DNA of 64,000 bases from Sthenelais limicola (lineage: Eukaryota; Annelida; Polychaeta; Phyllodocida; Sigalionidae). A program made the translations under genes and the position numbers. Location of the stretch: NCBI GenBank assembly GCA_942159475.1, contig OW804097.1:8275685-8339684 (forward strand), read 5' to 3'. The notes beneath the pieces were generated by a model. The model was not told the DNA's origin and made no database searches. It was given only the letters and a program-made list of their open reading frames with translations. The stretch's first letter is position 1; the number at the start of each line of letters is the position of its first letter. Positions 46,401 through 57,435 of the stretch are shown piece after piece.

Positions 46401-49400
46401 GAGTTCCTGGCAATTGGATGCCTGGAAAGATAATGTAACTTGCATGAGGGGATGTTTGGCATTTGTCAGGCATCAGTTTGAAGGACTTGGTAGAGTTGTG
46501 GGATTTTGAGGCTGTGCTTACAAATGCATGAAACTTGTTATCCCAAAAGTGGTTTCATGGAGATTTAGTGCCCGTTTCACCCTAGCTACATTATATATAT
46601 AATTGTTTTTATTTCCACCATTTAACATTTACATTCTTATTATAACATTGGTTGGAAATAGGCAGCGCAATCTGTCCCAACAGTTCTTACATGCAAGCCT
46701 AAAATAAATTGGAAAATAACACTAACATATCACTATCTGCAGCAATAATGAACTCAGTAGTGATTTAATGAGCCTGGTTAGTTATATAATAGTGATTAAC
46801 TACACATGTCTGTGATAGTTCTATTGATATTACCCCTTACTAGGTTCATTGCAATCAATATAGAGACATTTCTATAATAATAACAATTAGGACAGAAATT
46901 TGGAAGGTAATTTTGAAATGGATGAGGCTTTGGGGAAATGAAAGTACATTAATACCTGTATTTCAGATGTCAGCTTTTCATCAAGAACTTTTCCCTGCAC
47001 CAACAGGTCCCAGAAGTCATCAGACAAAACCATATCAGACCTGAGCAGAGGAATGGCATCAATTAACAGGTTGAGCAGAACCTTGTCATCACAGACCGTC
47101 TTCAGTCCATCTGTGTGGCCTTTTTCCCAGACTTTGGCAGTTCTAAAACATGATTAATTAATTACTTATCAAGTGTTTTTCGATAATATTAATGCATGTA
47201 ATCGAAGAAATATGCAATTAATAGAAATGGGTACAAGACTGTTGAGGGACATATATAGGTTGTAAGTAGAAACATGATTGAGAAAAGTACCTTAAGATTG
47301 ATGCAAGACTTTGTATGATAGTTATCATGTATTTTCGTATGTAATCAGGGATGTCATTAGGCGCCGGCTAGAATGACCCTGATCACCGGCTCGAATTGCC
47401 TCAAATTTCAACCGATAAATAACAACAAACATAGACTTATAGATATATCATTTCCACCTGAATTTTTAAAAGAGGGGTTTCTTTAGGTAGAAAAGAGGGG
47501 CTTCGTTGTCTCACATGTTCTTTGAATTTGTTCTTTTACAAACCGTTTTACTCATCTGTAGAGTTCTGCCCACCCTCACTGGAGGACGTCGTATATGGTT
47601 TGTAAAGGTATCTGGGGTGAAAATGTCATTTTGAAGCCTTTTTTAAATTGGGATCTACACACACTATTTATAGCCTGGGAAACCCCCTGTGAGATACTAT
47701 GTCATTTGCCACTATGCAGAGGAGTGGGAGAGTGAAGAAGAGTGGTGGGAGAGGGTGGGGGTATTGGAGAGGGGAGGGGGGGGAGAGTTTGTAGGAGGCG
47801 AGAGTGAGGAAAAGGGAAAGGGGGGGAAAATAGGAGAGGGGGAGGGGGAGGGAAAGAAGAAGGAGAGGGAAAAGAGGGGAGGGAGAGGATGTAGGGGAAG
47901 GGAGAGAAAGGGAGGAGGGGGAGCATGAGAAAGAGGGGAGGGAGAGGGGGGAATCGGAGATGGGGTTGGGAGAGAAAAACAGGTATCAGAGACAGAGAAG
48001 AGGCGGAGGGAAAAGAGGGAGAGTGGGAAATGTGGGGAGAGTGGGGCTGTCCGAAGGACGGGTACTTTGCTAGTTCATTATAAAGGAATGACTGACATGA
48101 CAAACTGAAATTAAAATGCAACATTTCACCTGGGTTCAGATGCAGTGTTTTTAATGGAAAATACATATCCTATTGAGGGGACAGGGGGACATTTCTTGAA
48201 GTAAAATGACTACAATTTCTTTTTTTAATATTGGGAGAGTAGCGGATATGATGTACTATTGGTTCTACCATATACAGCAAGTATATTCAGGCCAAGATGG
48301 CAAATATTTTTGGTAGGAACTTTCGAAAAATTCGAATAACTTTTTTGGCTATTTCTGTTCATTTCCCAGATATGGAATTTCAATTGATTTATAACCAGTT
48401 TTATTTTTATTTAGAGGTTATAAACGGGAACACAAATTCCTAGCCTAGAATACTCTTAGATTTTCTCATAACTATGGTCAAATATGACTTCTGCTAAAAA
48501 ATGTAGGCCTACTTCTGCTTGTGAAAGCATTTACAATCTTTTAATTTCAAATTAGTGAAGGAGAAATAACGTAGAGTATCGTAGTAGTGTTTATTCCTGG
48601 TTGATGTTAAGTGAAGTTAGAGGGGAAACAGTACCCTCATATATGCGAGGGGGGTAGGTGCCCTTATGTAACCATAAGGTATAACAATGTAGTCATTATT
48701 TAAGAGTACAATGCCCTTATTTTGATCCCTGGTTTCGAGAAAAGATATGATAAAAATAATGCTAATGCTAAATGGCTTTATGGAGGTACTGAAAGAAAAG
48801 AGAATATGAGAATTATCTATATTGTCCCCTGGCCTAAAAGCAGTTCATCCAAATTTCGGCAAATAATAAAGCTGTATTATGGGAATCAAACTGGGAAAAT
48901 TATGATAATATTTACCTTTTGTATACAGGCAAATTTTGTGTATATCTTCTTTGTTTGTTATGTCTCTACTTGTATACTTTTGGTTCCTGTATCGATTGAC
49001 AAATACAAAAAATAAAAAAATAAAATAAAAAAACCCACGAAAATACTTCAAATGCGCCATAGAGCAAGCAAAAACTCTTAGCTTCTGAGGCCCTAGGCGG
49101 GCCTCAGACCCCACGCCTGATTGGTTGTGATACAGTACAACAAAGTTGTCCTTAGAGCTCAATTGCACAAATTGGTAATTTCTATTCATGGATGATGATA
49201 ACTAGCTATTGACAGTCACTATATAACATTTGCCTACATGAAGGTTTTACAAATAATTACATGGCCTCTGGTAATTCTTTACATCATTGGAAGTGTGTGG
49301 GGGTTGGGAGAGGGGAACAAAGGCAACTTCCTTTTAAAAATCATGGGAGTCGCCCCCTGCCTGACCATATATGCCTTCATTGTAAAAGTATTGTAGCCGG

Positions 49401-50244
49401 CTAAAAATCCAAAATAGCCACCTGATGCAAAACTTAGTGACATCCCTGCTGTAATAGTTTGTTGATAAATCTACCTAAGGTCTTCATTTTAATTCTACTT
49501 TCTATTGTTACTTGCAATAAAGTATGCCAAAATTTAATTTAGGTATTTTCAATAAGAATTCTAGCTATACCCAGCATACCCACACATGAAACCATTTGTC
49601 ATGCTGCAAATGTGGGAGATTTAAGGGACTGTTCATTTTTAACCACTGGCGGGGGCGGGGGTGGGGGTGGGGGGAAGAGAGCCACCGTTTTTTTGCACAG
49701 ACTCTGAGGGGGAGGGTGAGTGAGTGAGTGAGACTGGTTGCTTTACGCCCTTATCAACACTTTGAAGTGTTATATCAAGGGCGGGAGAGCTGAGGGGGAG
49801 GCAGTTTATGATCATACCAAGGAAATAGAGATAGAGAAGAAGGGAGAGAGAGACAGAGAAAAGAGACAGAGAAAAGAGACAGAAAGGCACTTTAAGGTCT
49901 GAGGGGGAGGGGGCGGAGCATCTTTTTTGCATACTCTGGAAGGGGGGGCACCTTTTTTACGCAGACTTTAAAAGTGTGTGTGTGGGGGGGGGGGGGCATC
50001 TTTTTTTTTGCACAGAGGGGATCATGAAATTTTGCACAAACTTTCAAGGGGGGCGGGCGGGTGAGGAAGAAATTTTGCACAAGACTTTAAGGGGGTATCA
50101 TAACATTTTGCTCAAGAATATTTTGCAAATTCTCTTTTCCCCTTCAGTGGTTAATTATGAACAGTACCAAAGATTTATCCTAGAAATTGTATCTGATGAT
50201 AGTAAATAACTTAAGAATAATTTTACTCACCGGCACTCAGCCAT
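43416..50244 (-). CDS. Gene B: CARD-RING-Bbox-coiled coil-NHL-like propeller protein (TRIM-like), complete
   Basis: Six coding exons on the minus strand: 50244-50231, 47142-46956, 46421-46249, 45821-45083, 44638-44413 and 44209-43416. They total 2133 nt, giving 710 residues plus stop, with consistent phases and GT-AG junctions. Exon 1 gives only MAEC plus two bases. Residues about 15-125 form a CARD-like death fold split over exons 2 and 3. The RING is at 131-179 (CPSC, CGHYICRPC, CPVPEC). B-box 1 (218-260) and B-box 2 (about 265-295) are Cys/His rich, and a charged coiled coil follows (about 305-365). Exon 6 encodes a beta-propeller ending in an NHL-like blade (LNYPYGVCTVGRGEYILVCE). Domain order and intron phases match gene A exons 4-8, so the two arose by duplication. 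No SAP exon was found upstream. Likely a ubiquitin ligase acting as an adaptor or sensor (family inference). A possible non-coding upstream exon starts near 50302, where the minus strand has ctttccag. Confidence 0.88.
45950..46030 (-). repeat. Retroposon 3' end in gene B intron
   Basis: On the minus strand the sequence ends aataaagatttatttaaaa(A)n, a polyA-tailed retroposon or LINE 3' terminus, between the RING exon and the second CARD exon. Confidence 0.45.
47700..48050 (+). repeat. Polypurine tract in gene B intron 1
   Basis: About 340 bp almost wholly A and G on the plus strand (gagagggg-type units). It can form triplex or other non-B DNA. The long open frames on either strand here are low-complexity artefacts. 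Confidence 0.85.
48900..49036 (+). repeat. Retroposon 3' tail
   Basis: Ends caaatacaaaaaataaaaaaa and continues with A-rich sequence, typical of a polyadenylated insertion in plus orientation. The body has no recognisable RT. Confidence 0.4.
49628..50167. mobile_element. G-rich MITE with ACTGTTCAT...TTAACCACTG ends
   Basis: The left end is actgttcatttttaaccactg and the inverted right end actgttcataattaaccactg. The interior repeats tttttgcacaga.t.t..aggggg. Part of a SINE-like segment (49716-49770) lies inside. The same end and interior recur at 53606-53830. Confidence 0.55.
49716..49770 (+). repeat. GTGAGTGAGTGAG...TTTACGCCCTTATC repeat, copy 1
   Basis: gtgagtgagtgagtgagact then ttgctttacgcccttatc and aacactttgaag. 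The same sequence occurs at about 60988-61038. It resembles abundant GAGTGAGTGAGTTTTACGCC repeats of gastropods (recalled, not searched). Confidence 0.5.
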
Positions 50245-51020
50245 CTTCAATGCCTTCTTTATATATATAGAGCTATTACAATATGAATGAATGCAGGGGC
50301 CAACATCTGGAAAGGTATACAATATGTAGTATATTTGTAAACGATAGATTTGTTGTAAATGAAAAATAAGATGAAAAGTGAACATAATGAAAAATATTTT
50401 ATCCAATATATTTTATTTATATCAAATAAGACTTAAAGCAGCACTCTCAGTTAACATTGTTCAAAAACTAAATTGTTCTACTTTTGTTCCATTCTTTGCC
50501 TACCCATCTGAAAGTCATTCATAATTTAAAGGTTTTTTTGCTACAGGACTTCATAAACTTACTGTCTTACTAGTTTTCAGTAATTAGAAAACGAATAAGT
50601 ACTGTATCTTTAATTTTATCCTTTATATTATTCAATTGCTAGCTCCTGGTTTTCAGTAATTAGAAAACTAAAAACAAACTTGATGTAAAGCCCTAGGAAA
50701 GTATATCCGACAGGTTATATTGCCCCATTTAATGGAAGCAAAAATCACTGTTAATAACTGGTTAGAGTAGATATAACCAGCCCTGATCAGTATAGATCAC
50801 ATAGGTCGAAAAGAACTATTGTTAAAGTAAAACAAATTAGTTTTATATCATGTTGTACAATATCTCAAACCTCTTAATTTGCCATACTACAACCGAACTG
50901 TTTACATATAATCATGTATTTGATTATAGCAGTACTATAACATGCTTACTCATGTTTTTATACGCAATCTTGCCTTTTATTAGTCTCTAGTTTAGTTATT
51001 TGTTGTTATTTATTTTTCAA
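50245..51020. other. Upstream region of gene B
   Basis: Minus-strand 5' flank. A run atatatata lies about 20 bp above the start codon and an acceptor-like ctttccag near 50302, consistent with a 5' UTR intron. No other gene. Confidence 0.4.
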
Positions 51021-51024
51021 AATT

Positions 51025-51155
51025 AATGGTCACGACCGGAAGAACTGGGACTATCCCAGAAGTCTGTAGACCAATTTGTCATTTTTCTTTCTATAAACTG
51101 TACCTGTTATCATACTTATGACAAATAAAAGATTTTTCAATTCAATTCAATTCAA
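51025..51155 (+). repeat. LINE 3' terminus with (TTCAA)n tail
   Basis: ctataaactgtacctgttatc then gacaaataaaagatttttc followed by (aattc)n. This is the microsatellite-tailed 3' end typical of CR1/Jockey-group LINEs. 5'-truncated. Confidence 0.5.
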
Positions 51156-51649
51156 CTTCTACGTTTTTATATTTTGGGACCCGCCCAAATCCATTCCTGC
51201 TTTCTCCTGGCCAATTCCACTTCAAATTCTTGTAAATACTCAGCCCATTTTGGTAAGATTTTGTCTTTCAAAACAACTGAGAATGCAGCTTTATGTATCA
51301 TGGCATAAAATAGAACTAGACTTCAATGGTGCATTCACAAAACACAAGTATGTTGTTTTTCTTCCCTGAGGGGCAAACCTCTCTTTCTAATCTATCTCAA
51401 TAGTCAGAACCTAACTCATTTTCATTTTCCCCTCATTTCCCCGCTACCCTACACACCAACATGCCTCACCCTAATTCCAAAAGAAGATAATCATCATTTA
51501 ACCTAACACTTGTTTGAGAAGAGCTTGTACATGAACGGAGTATTAATATTGAACCCTGTGAATGCAATGTAGGTAGGCCAGTTAAAGTATGAAAATAGGG
51601 TCGAAATTCCCCTGAAATTTTTCACTTGCCCACAAGACGAGTGGCCAGG

Positions 51650-52080
51650 TGATATCTACTAGTCCCTAAAAAGTTTTGGTCCCTCCTCTTCATGATAAAT
51701 TATTTGAAAGACAGAAAACAGCGTTCCAGGTTGATTGGCATTACATCTAAGCCAGTGAAGATAAATATAGGTGTCCCTCAGGGAAGCCTGGTTGGACCCT
51801 TAATGTTCATTAATAACCTAGAAAATAATGTTTGCAATTGCCAATTTAAGTTGACAACATGGCTATCATCATAACTGGCACAGATCTTGAGCTCTGTTTA
51901 ACCCAGTACCGACTAGCCTCTAATAAAATAAGCATCAAAGAGGCTTAGTTCCAATTAATATAAAATAAGACTTAACTATGTTCCCCATATTCCGTAGAAA
52001 TCAAGATTGTTCAAGGCCGATTTCAGTTATTTTTCAGAAGCCAAATGAAGGAACCAGTAGTTAATATGGTTGTAACCTAC
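51650..52080 (+). pseudogene. Non-LTR reverse transcriptase fragment
   Basis: A 60-codon frame (51692-51874) with INIGVPQGSLVGPLMFINNL, the RT motif between the two Asp-bearing motifs. Beyond it, shifted frames still resemble NKIS..K-type LINE sequence. The YADD region is missing and stops are frequent. An old 5'- and 3'-truncated LINE. Confidence 0.7.
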
Positions 52081-52621
52081 ATAGACCAATCATGTACCGG
52101 TATTTAACATTGAACTTCATTAAACTTTGCCTTACACATGGATAACATTGCCTGATGCCATGATCCGTCTGATATACTACTACTAACACTACATGGTGCT
52201 GCCATCTGTACACAAATGGTGCAAACTGTACAACTTCCCATACTCTGTTGCCTATGGCCCATAGGGGGCGTCGCATAGGCTTATTACATATTAAACTACA
52301 TAATGACTACATGATTATGATACGAAAAAAGAAGAAAAGACAGACATGTAGACAGAATCCAAGACAGATAGAGAAACGATTGACATGCACCTTATTATTA
52401 CCTTATTACCCCGGGCCTTTGCCGTAGCCGTACGTAACCTACCAACTCGAGCATGGGCGATATCGTAGTATCAGGGCAGGGGTCGAAATAGCGTGATGTT
52501 TCCAGTCCATAACACATATCAGCAAGAGAAGACATAAAGTCGGCCTAAACATTCCTAACAACTTAAGGAATGGGTAGGTGTAATGACAATATTTATCACA
52601 TATTGTTAATGGAAATCTTAC

Positions 52622-52756
52622 CAACAACAACAACAAGCCGGAAGCCACTGGATCACTGCAGACCTCTTCTTCCACACGTTGCCACTGATCCATATCGGTG
52701 CGTTCGGGAATACTTCCACATGTGCAGCAGTTTCGGTAGTATTCGAGGATGTACAT
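52622..52756 (-). CDS. Candidate first coding exon of unknown gene
   Basis: 45 codons from ATG 52756 (MYILEYYRNCCTCGSIPERT...) to a strong donor gtaagatttcc. No domain recognised, though Cys spacing CCTC is notable. The donor edge and intron side are conserved with 38041-38245. Its phase (0) does not fit gene B exon 2, so a link to gene B is unlikely. No downstream exon identified. Confidence 0.3.
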
Positions 52757-52759
52757 GAG

Positions 52760-53600
52760 TTTCGGTTTCGGCTGTATTCGAGTAGATCTACAAGCCTACC
52801 GTGACCTCTTAGAAAATAATGGTTTTAATAATGGGTTTTATAATGCAAATATATATAGTATAATGGTCGATTCTCAAAAAAAGGTAAAAAAAGAAAAGAA
52901 ATATAATTATTTGAATTCATGCTTAATTTTTTCACATGATGAAGTTTAGGTTTGATAATGTCTGTTTCTGACCAACGCCCATTTTATTTATTTTTATCTA
53001 TTTGTATTTCCGACGTAGGCATATGCAATGGTGCTATCCTGTGTAACCGTACACATGCATCAGGCCCTATATAACGCCTTAGATTAAGAGAAACGCTTAG
53101 AACGGGCATATTGGGAAGCTAGTGTAGGCTCATATTTATTTATAAATCATCTTTGGATTATTTGCCTTCAGCTGAGCCTCTCCATCAGAAAAAACAGATC
53201 ACATAAAAACAACGGATCAGAAGATCAGAGAGCAAATTTCCCTTTTAGATGAAAGCACATTTATGAAATGTAGGGACAAGATAGGCTTTTTTTTATGTAT
53301 AGCCTATATAAAACTTAAGTTTTGACTGCCCTACATTATAATTATTTTCTTGCTTTTGGACGAGAGAGGGGTTGGGAGGTAGAGAAAGTCCCCTGGCCGC
53401 AGAACTATAGCATTGGGGAATAGTTCTCTATTTTATCATATTAATGCACTTGTAAATTGCACCCCCTCCCCACCCCCACCCCCGGTGTAAGGGGGAGTGG
53501 TAGGGGGTTGTCAGAGAGAATATGCCCCCACCCAGGCGGAGATTTCCCTTTATATAGTTTACCCAAGTATCAAGAGATCTACCAGGGTCGAGAAATGTCT
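52760..53600. other. Intergenic region
   Basis: No gene supported. C-rich low complexity at 53459-53490 adjoins the following G-rich repeat. Confidence 0.4.
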
Positions 53601-53605
53601 TGAAG

Positions 53606-53830
53606 GACTGTTCATAATTAACCACTGGTGGGGGAGGGGGGGAATTTGCGAAAAATTCATGTGTAAAATTGTATAAACCCCCTTTAATTCTTGTGTCCCC
53701 CCTTGAAAGTTTGTGCAAAAATCCCTGACCCCCACCCACCCCTGACTACATCATTGTAGGTCTGAGTTTGTGCAAATAAAAATGTCCTCCACACGCACAC
53801 TTCTAGAGTCTGTGCAAAAAAAGTGCCCCC
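53606..53830 (+). repeat. Truncated copy of the G-rich MITE
   Basis: Begins actgttcataattaaccactgg like 49628 and its interior repeats tttgtgcaaaaa blocks. No right end seen before the LINE. Confidence 0.5.
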
Positions 53831-54018
53831 CCCTCCTCTATATTAATCTGGGGCGTTGCTACATTAGTTCAAAGGTGACACTCTTCGTGTATACATACTA
53901 TTGTGGGGAGGTTAGTAATTTAGATCTTTGCCTTATGTTCAAATAGGATTTTAATCATTTTGATAATTTTATACATTATAAAATGTTTTTTTGTTTTTTT
54001 TTTAGAAACGTTTATTAA

Positions 54019-57000
54019 TCGATAAGATAAGATAAGATAAGAAAATCTTTTATTTGTCTAAGGAATTAGCTGGATACATAAGAAGAAGATGACAAATAGG
54101 TCGACATGTCTATATGAAACGAGTTTTGTTCCATTTCTACCGACAGTTACCTTTAATTTGGATAGATTTATATCGCTTAAGGCTGGAATTTGTATCTAGT
54201 ACATAGGAGTTAATAAAAATGACAACAATAGGAATGTACAACATTTAAAAATGAGATATCAACAGGCAATACTTTTATGAAATATCAACATTTATCCAAT
54301 AATATACTTTATTGAACACAGGTTACTTATCGACATATAATCGATAATATACTTTATCGAGTATAATTGCAGCTTGCTTAAATATCAATGTTTTCGCCAA
54401 AGTTGTATAATTATTGGACGAAATTTCTGTATTAGTGACCAGAAAATTTGAGTTTTGCAGTGAAATATGCTTTTCAAAATATCTATGGACATCATGAGGT
54501 TATGATTGCACAATACAGTGCAATTAGAACATAGAAAATACAGGCTGATGTCTGTGAATACAATAATGTAGTGGCTACACAGTATAGCGCACTATGGCAT
54601 AGAAACTAGAGTTAGCGTGGTGTAATAATACTAATATATATATAATATATCAGTATGAATTATTTCGGTACCATACAGTTGAGAGGAAAATTATAAAGTC
54701 AGGGTTACTGTTCGGGATTCGGTTGGTTAAATATGAATATAAATCACCTGGCCAAATTTATGGTGGCTCTGTCCAACTTATTTAATTTAAATTTCTGTTA
54801 TGAATAGTGTGATATTAATTCTTGTCTAAATTGTCTGTGATCTTCCACATTATGTAATTTGGTGGGGAGATTATTCCAGGCATATTTAGCCTTGTATATG
54901 AAGCTGTTCTGAAAGAGGGCTGATTTTGGGTGTTCGAGTTTTAGTAATTTTCTATTTTTTGCATGGTTTCTGGTGGGAAGTTTTCGTTGGTCAATGTTTT
55001 TAATATTTTTGGCCAGGTGATGGGCACTCTCTGTCAGGTGTATTTTTCTTCTAAATTCATTAGTGAATATGTTGAGATTCTCATATTCTTTGTCTACGTT
55101 GGTTCTCTTGTTGAGGTCCAGAGTGGCCCTTATAGATGTATTTAGTAACGATTGTAGTCTTTTGACCAAGCTTTTGTTGGAACAGTTGTAGAAAATATCT
55201 CCATAATCAATGTTAGGTATTATTATCATTTTCACTATATCTTTTTTGACTTTTCTAGGTAGTGTGTATCTAGCATTAGACAGAAGCTTTACTTTCCATC
55301 TGACTTTGTTGATTATTTTATTTGTGTGCGACTTAAAGTTTAATTTTTCATCAATTTGGAGGCCAAGATAGCAGTATTCCTCAGTTCTGTCTATTTGTTC
55401 ATTACCCAGGGTAAGTCGTTGATGTGGTTCAATTACACTTTTTGCATTTCTTTTTGGATGAAACATTAGGAATTTCGTTTTTGAAACATTCATAGAGATT
55501 TTATTTATTTTACACCAGGTGTCGATTTTGTTTAAATCTTTTTGGAGGGTGTCGAATATGATTTTTTCCGATTTATTACTGCATGATATTACCGTGTCAT
55601 CAGCATAGTGCTGGATGACCGAGTTTTGGACTACCTGGTGTAAATCGTTTATATATATTGAGAACAAAATCGGTCCTAAAATTGTTCCTTGGGGAACACC
55701 GAAAGTGATCTTACCTTGGGTAGATGTTTGCTTGTTTACTCTTACTGTTTGAAGCCTATCTGACAGATAGTTTCTAAACCAAGCGTTTTCTTTTCCTATT
55801 ATACCTAATTTTTGCAATTTTTCTAACAATTTCGAGTGGTGGACGGTATCAAAAGCTTTTTTAAAGTCGAGAAAAACTGCCGTGGTAGAATTTCCCGACT
55901 TTAAATTCTCATAGAAAGGTTGTAAGAGGTCTATGTGTGCCTGATTTACCGAGTGGCCCTGCCTGAATCCATACTGTTTAATATAATATAAGTGGTTTGT
56001 TTCCATATAGGCAGATAGTTGTTTCTGTATAGCTTTTTCCAATATTTTTGCCGGCATATTTATGCCAGATATTGGTCTATAATTATTTGGGGTATTTTTT
56101 GGGCCGTTTTTGTGTAAGGGGGTGACAGTTGCAGCCTTGAAAATTACTGGGATGGTCGAGGTTTTGATCGAAAGATTGATCAGGTAAGTTACTTGTAAAT
56201 TGAGGGCCATAAGACAGCTTTTTAGTATTTTTCCAGGGATGTTTGGAATACCTGAGCTTTTGTTATGGTCTATTTTTCTTATTATTTTCAAAACATTCTG
56301 AGGGGTGACTGTTTCAAAGGTAAATTTACATTGGGTGTCTTGACTTTTAGGTTGTAGTTGTACATCATGTGCATTAGGAACTGGTATTTTTTCAGCTAGT
56401 TTAGGGCCTATGCTTAGGAAAAATTCATTAAAAATATTGGCAGTCTGGTCACCTGTCGATTGAATTCCATTTTCATCAGTCAGAATGACCTCATGTGATT
56501 TTTTCGATTTTTCTGGACTTATGATTTTGTTGACTTCTTTCCAGATTAATTTTGGGTTGTTATTATTTTGTGCTAGTTCCTCCCTCAGGATCTTAGCTTT
56601 ACTATTTCGACATATCAATCTAATTTTATTTCATAGTTGTTTGGCTTCGGAGAGGAGTGTTTTGTCGTTGTTTTTGTATGCTTTTCTAAATTTGCTGTCC
56701 CTTTCATTCATCAGTAGAGTGATGTTTGGGGTAAGCCATTTTGGCTTCCTCCTGACTCTATGAAATTTTTGAATGGGGCACATTTGGTCTAAAAATAAGT
56801 TGATTCGATCTTGTATTAATTTCCAGCATTTGTCTGGGTTATTGCTTTCATAATATTCTGACCAGTCTTGATTAGTAAGTATTTCGTTCAATATTTTTTG
56901 GTCTAGGCGAGAAGTATTTCTTGCCATGAAAGAACCAGATTCGTAGGTATTTCTATTCTTTTTTAATGTTAAGTAGGTTGGTAGGTGATCAGAGGTATGA

Positions 57001-57269
57001 TTTTCAATGATACCTGCTGAGCTTACAATTTTAGAGTTTGTGTAAATGTGATCTATCAGCGATTCGGTTGAAAGTGTTTTCCTAGTTGGGTTTTTCACAT
57101 GTTGAGTTAGATTATACTTCTCAAATATTGAGTTCATTTCCTGTTGAATGGGTAAGGACAAATTATTATTATTAAGATACACAAAATAATATGACAATAT
57201 ACAATCTATTCTTGCAGAGTACAATGACATGTGTATAATTGGTAGGAAAGGAGCCTCAGTTTTAACCAT
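54019..57269 (-). pseudogene. 5'-truncated non-LTR retrotransposon (endonuclease end plus full RT)
   Basis: Minus strand. The frame opens near 57269 with only the last third of an APE-type endonuclease (LIDHIYTNS, TSDHLPTYLTL). A TGA at 56631-56633 interrupts the frame, which continues unbroken to the stop at 54798. RT has YRPIS, an intact motif A (FLDFKKAFD), GVPQGTILGPILF and HYADDTV, so its catalytic Asp residues are present. The 3' UTR of about 770 bp ends at (ttatc)n (54021-54040). It lacks ORF1 and most of the endonuclease. Jockey/CR1-type lineage by motif style; clade not resolved. Confidence 0.85.
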
Positions 57270-57435
57270 TTGAATGGTTAAATCTGGTTGAGTGGCTATT
57301 TCCTTTGGGTTCTATAAACTGTGACTTGTTTATGCATGTAACAACACAAATAGAAAGAGACTCGCTAAAAGAAGAAACTAGGAGAGAACTACAATGATAG
57401 GATGAGGGGTGAGAGATAGGAGGATATTTACGGTT

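Noticed and set aside
47689..48166. Gly/Glu-rich and Pro/Ser-rich open frames on both strands
   Set aside because: Low-complexity translation of the polypurine tract; no start context, splice sites or domain.
52622..52756. Upstream coding exon of gene B
   Set aside because: Its phase (0) cannot join the gene B exon that begins one base into a codon, and gene B has a good ATG at 50244.
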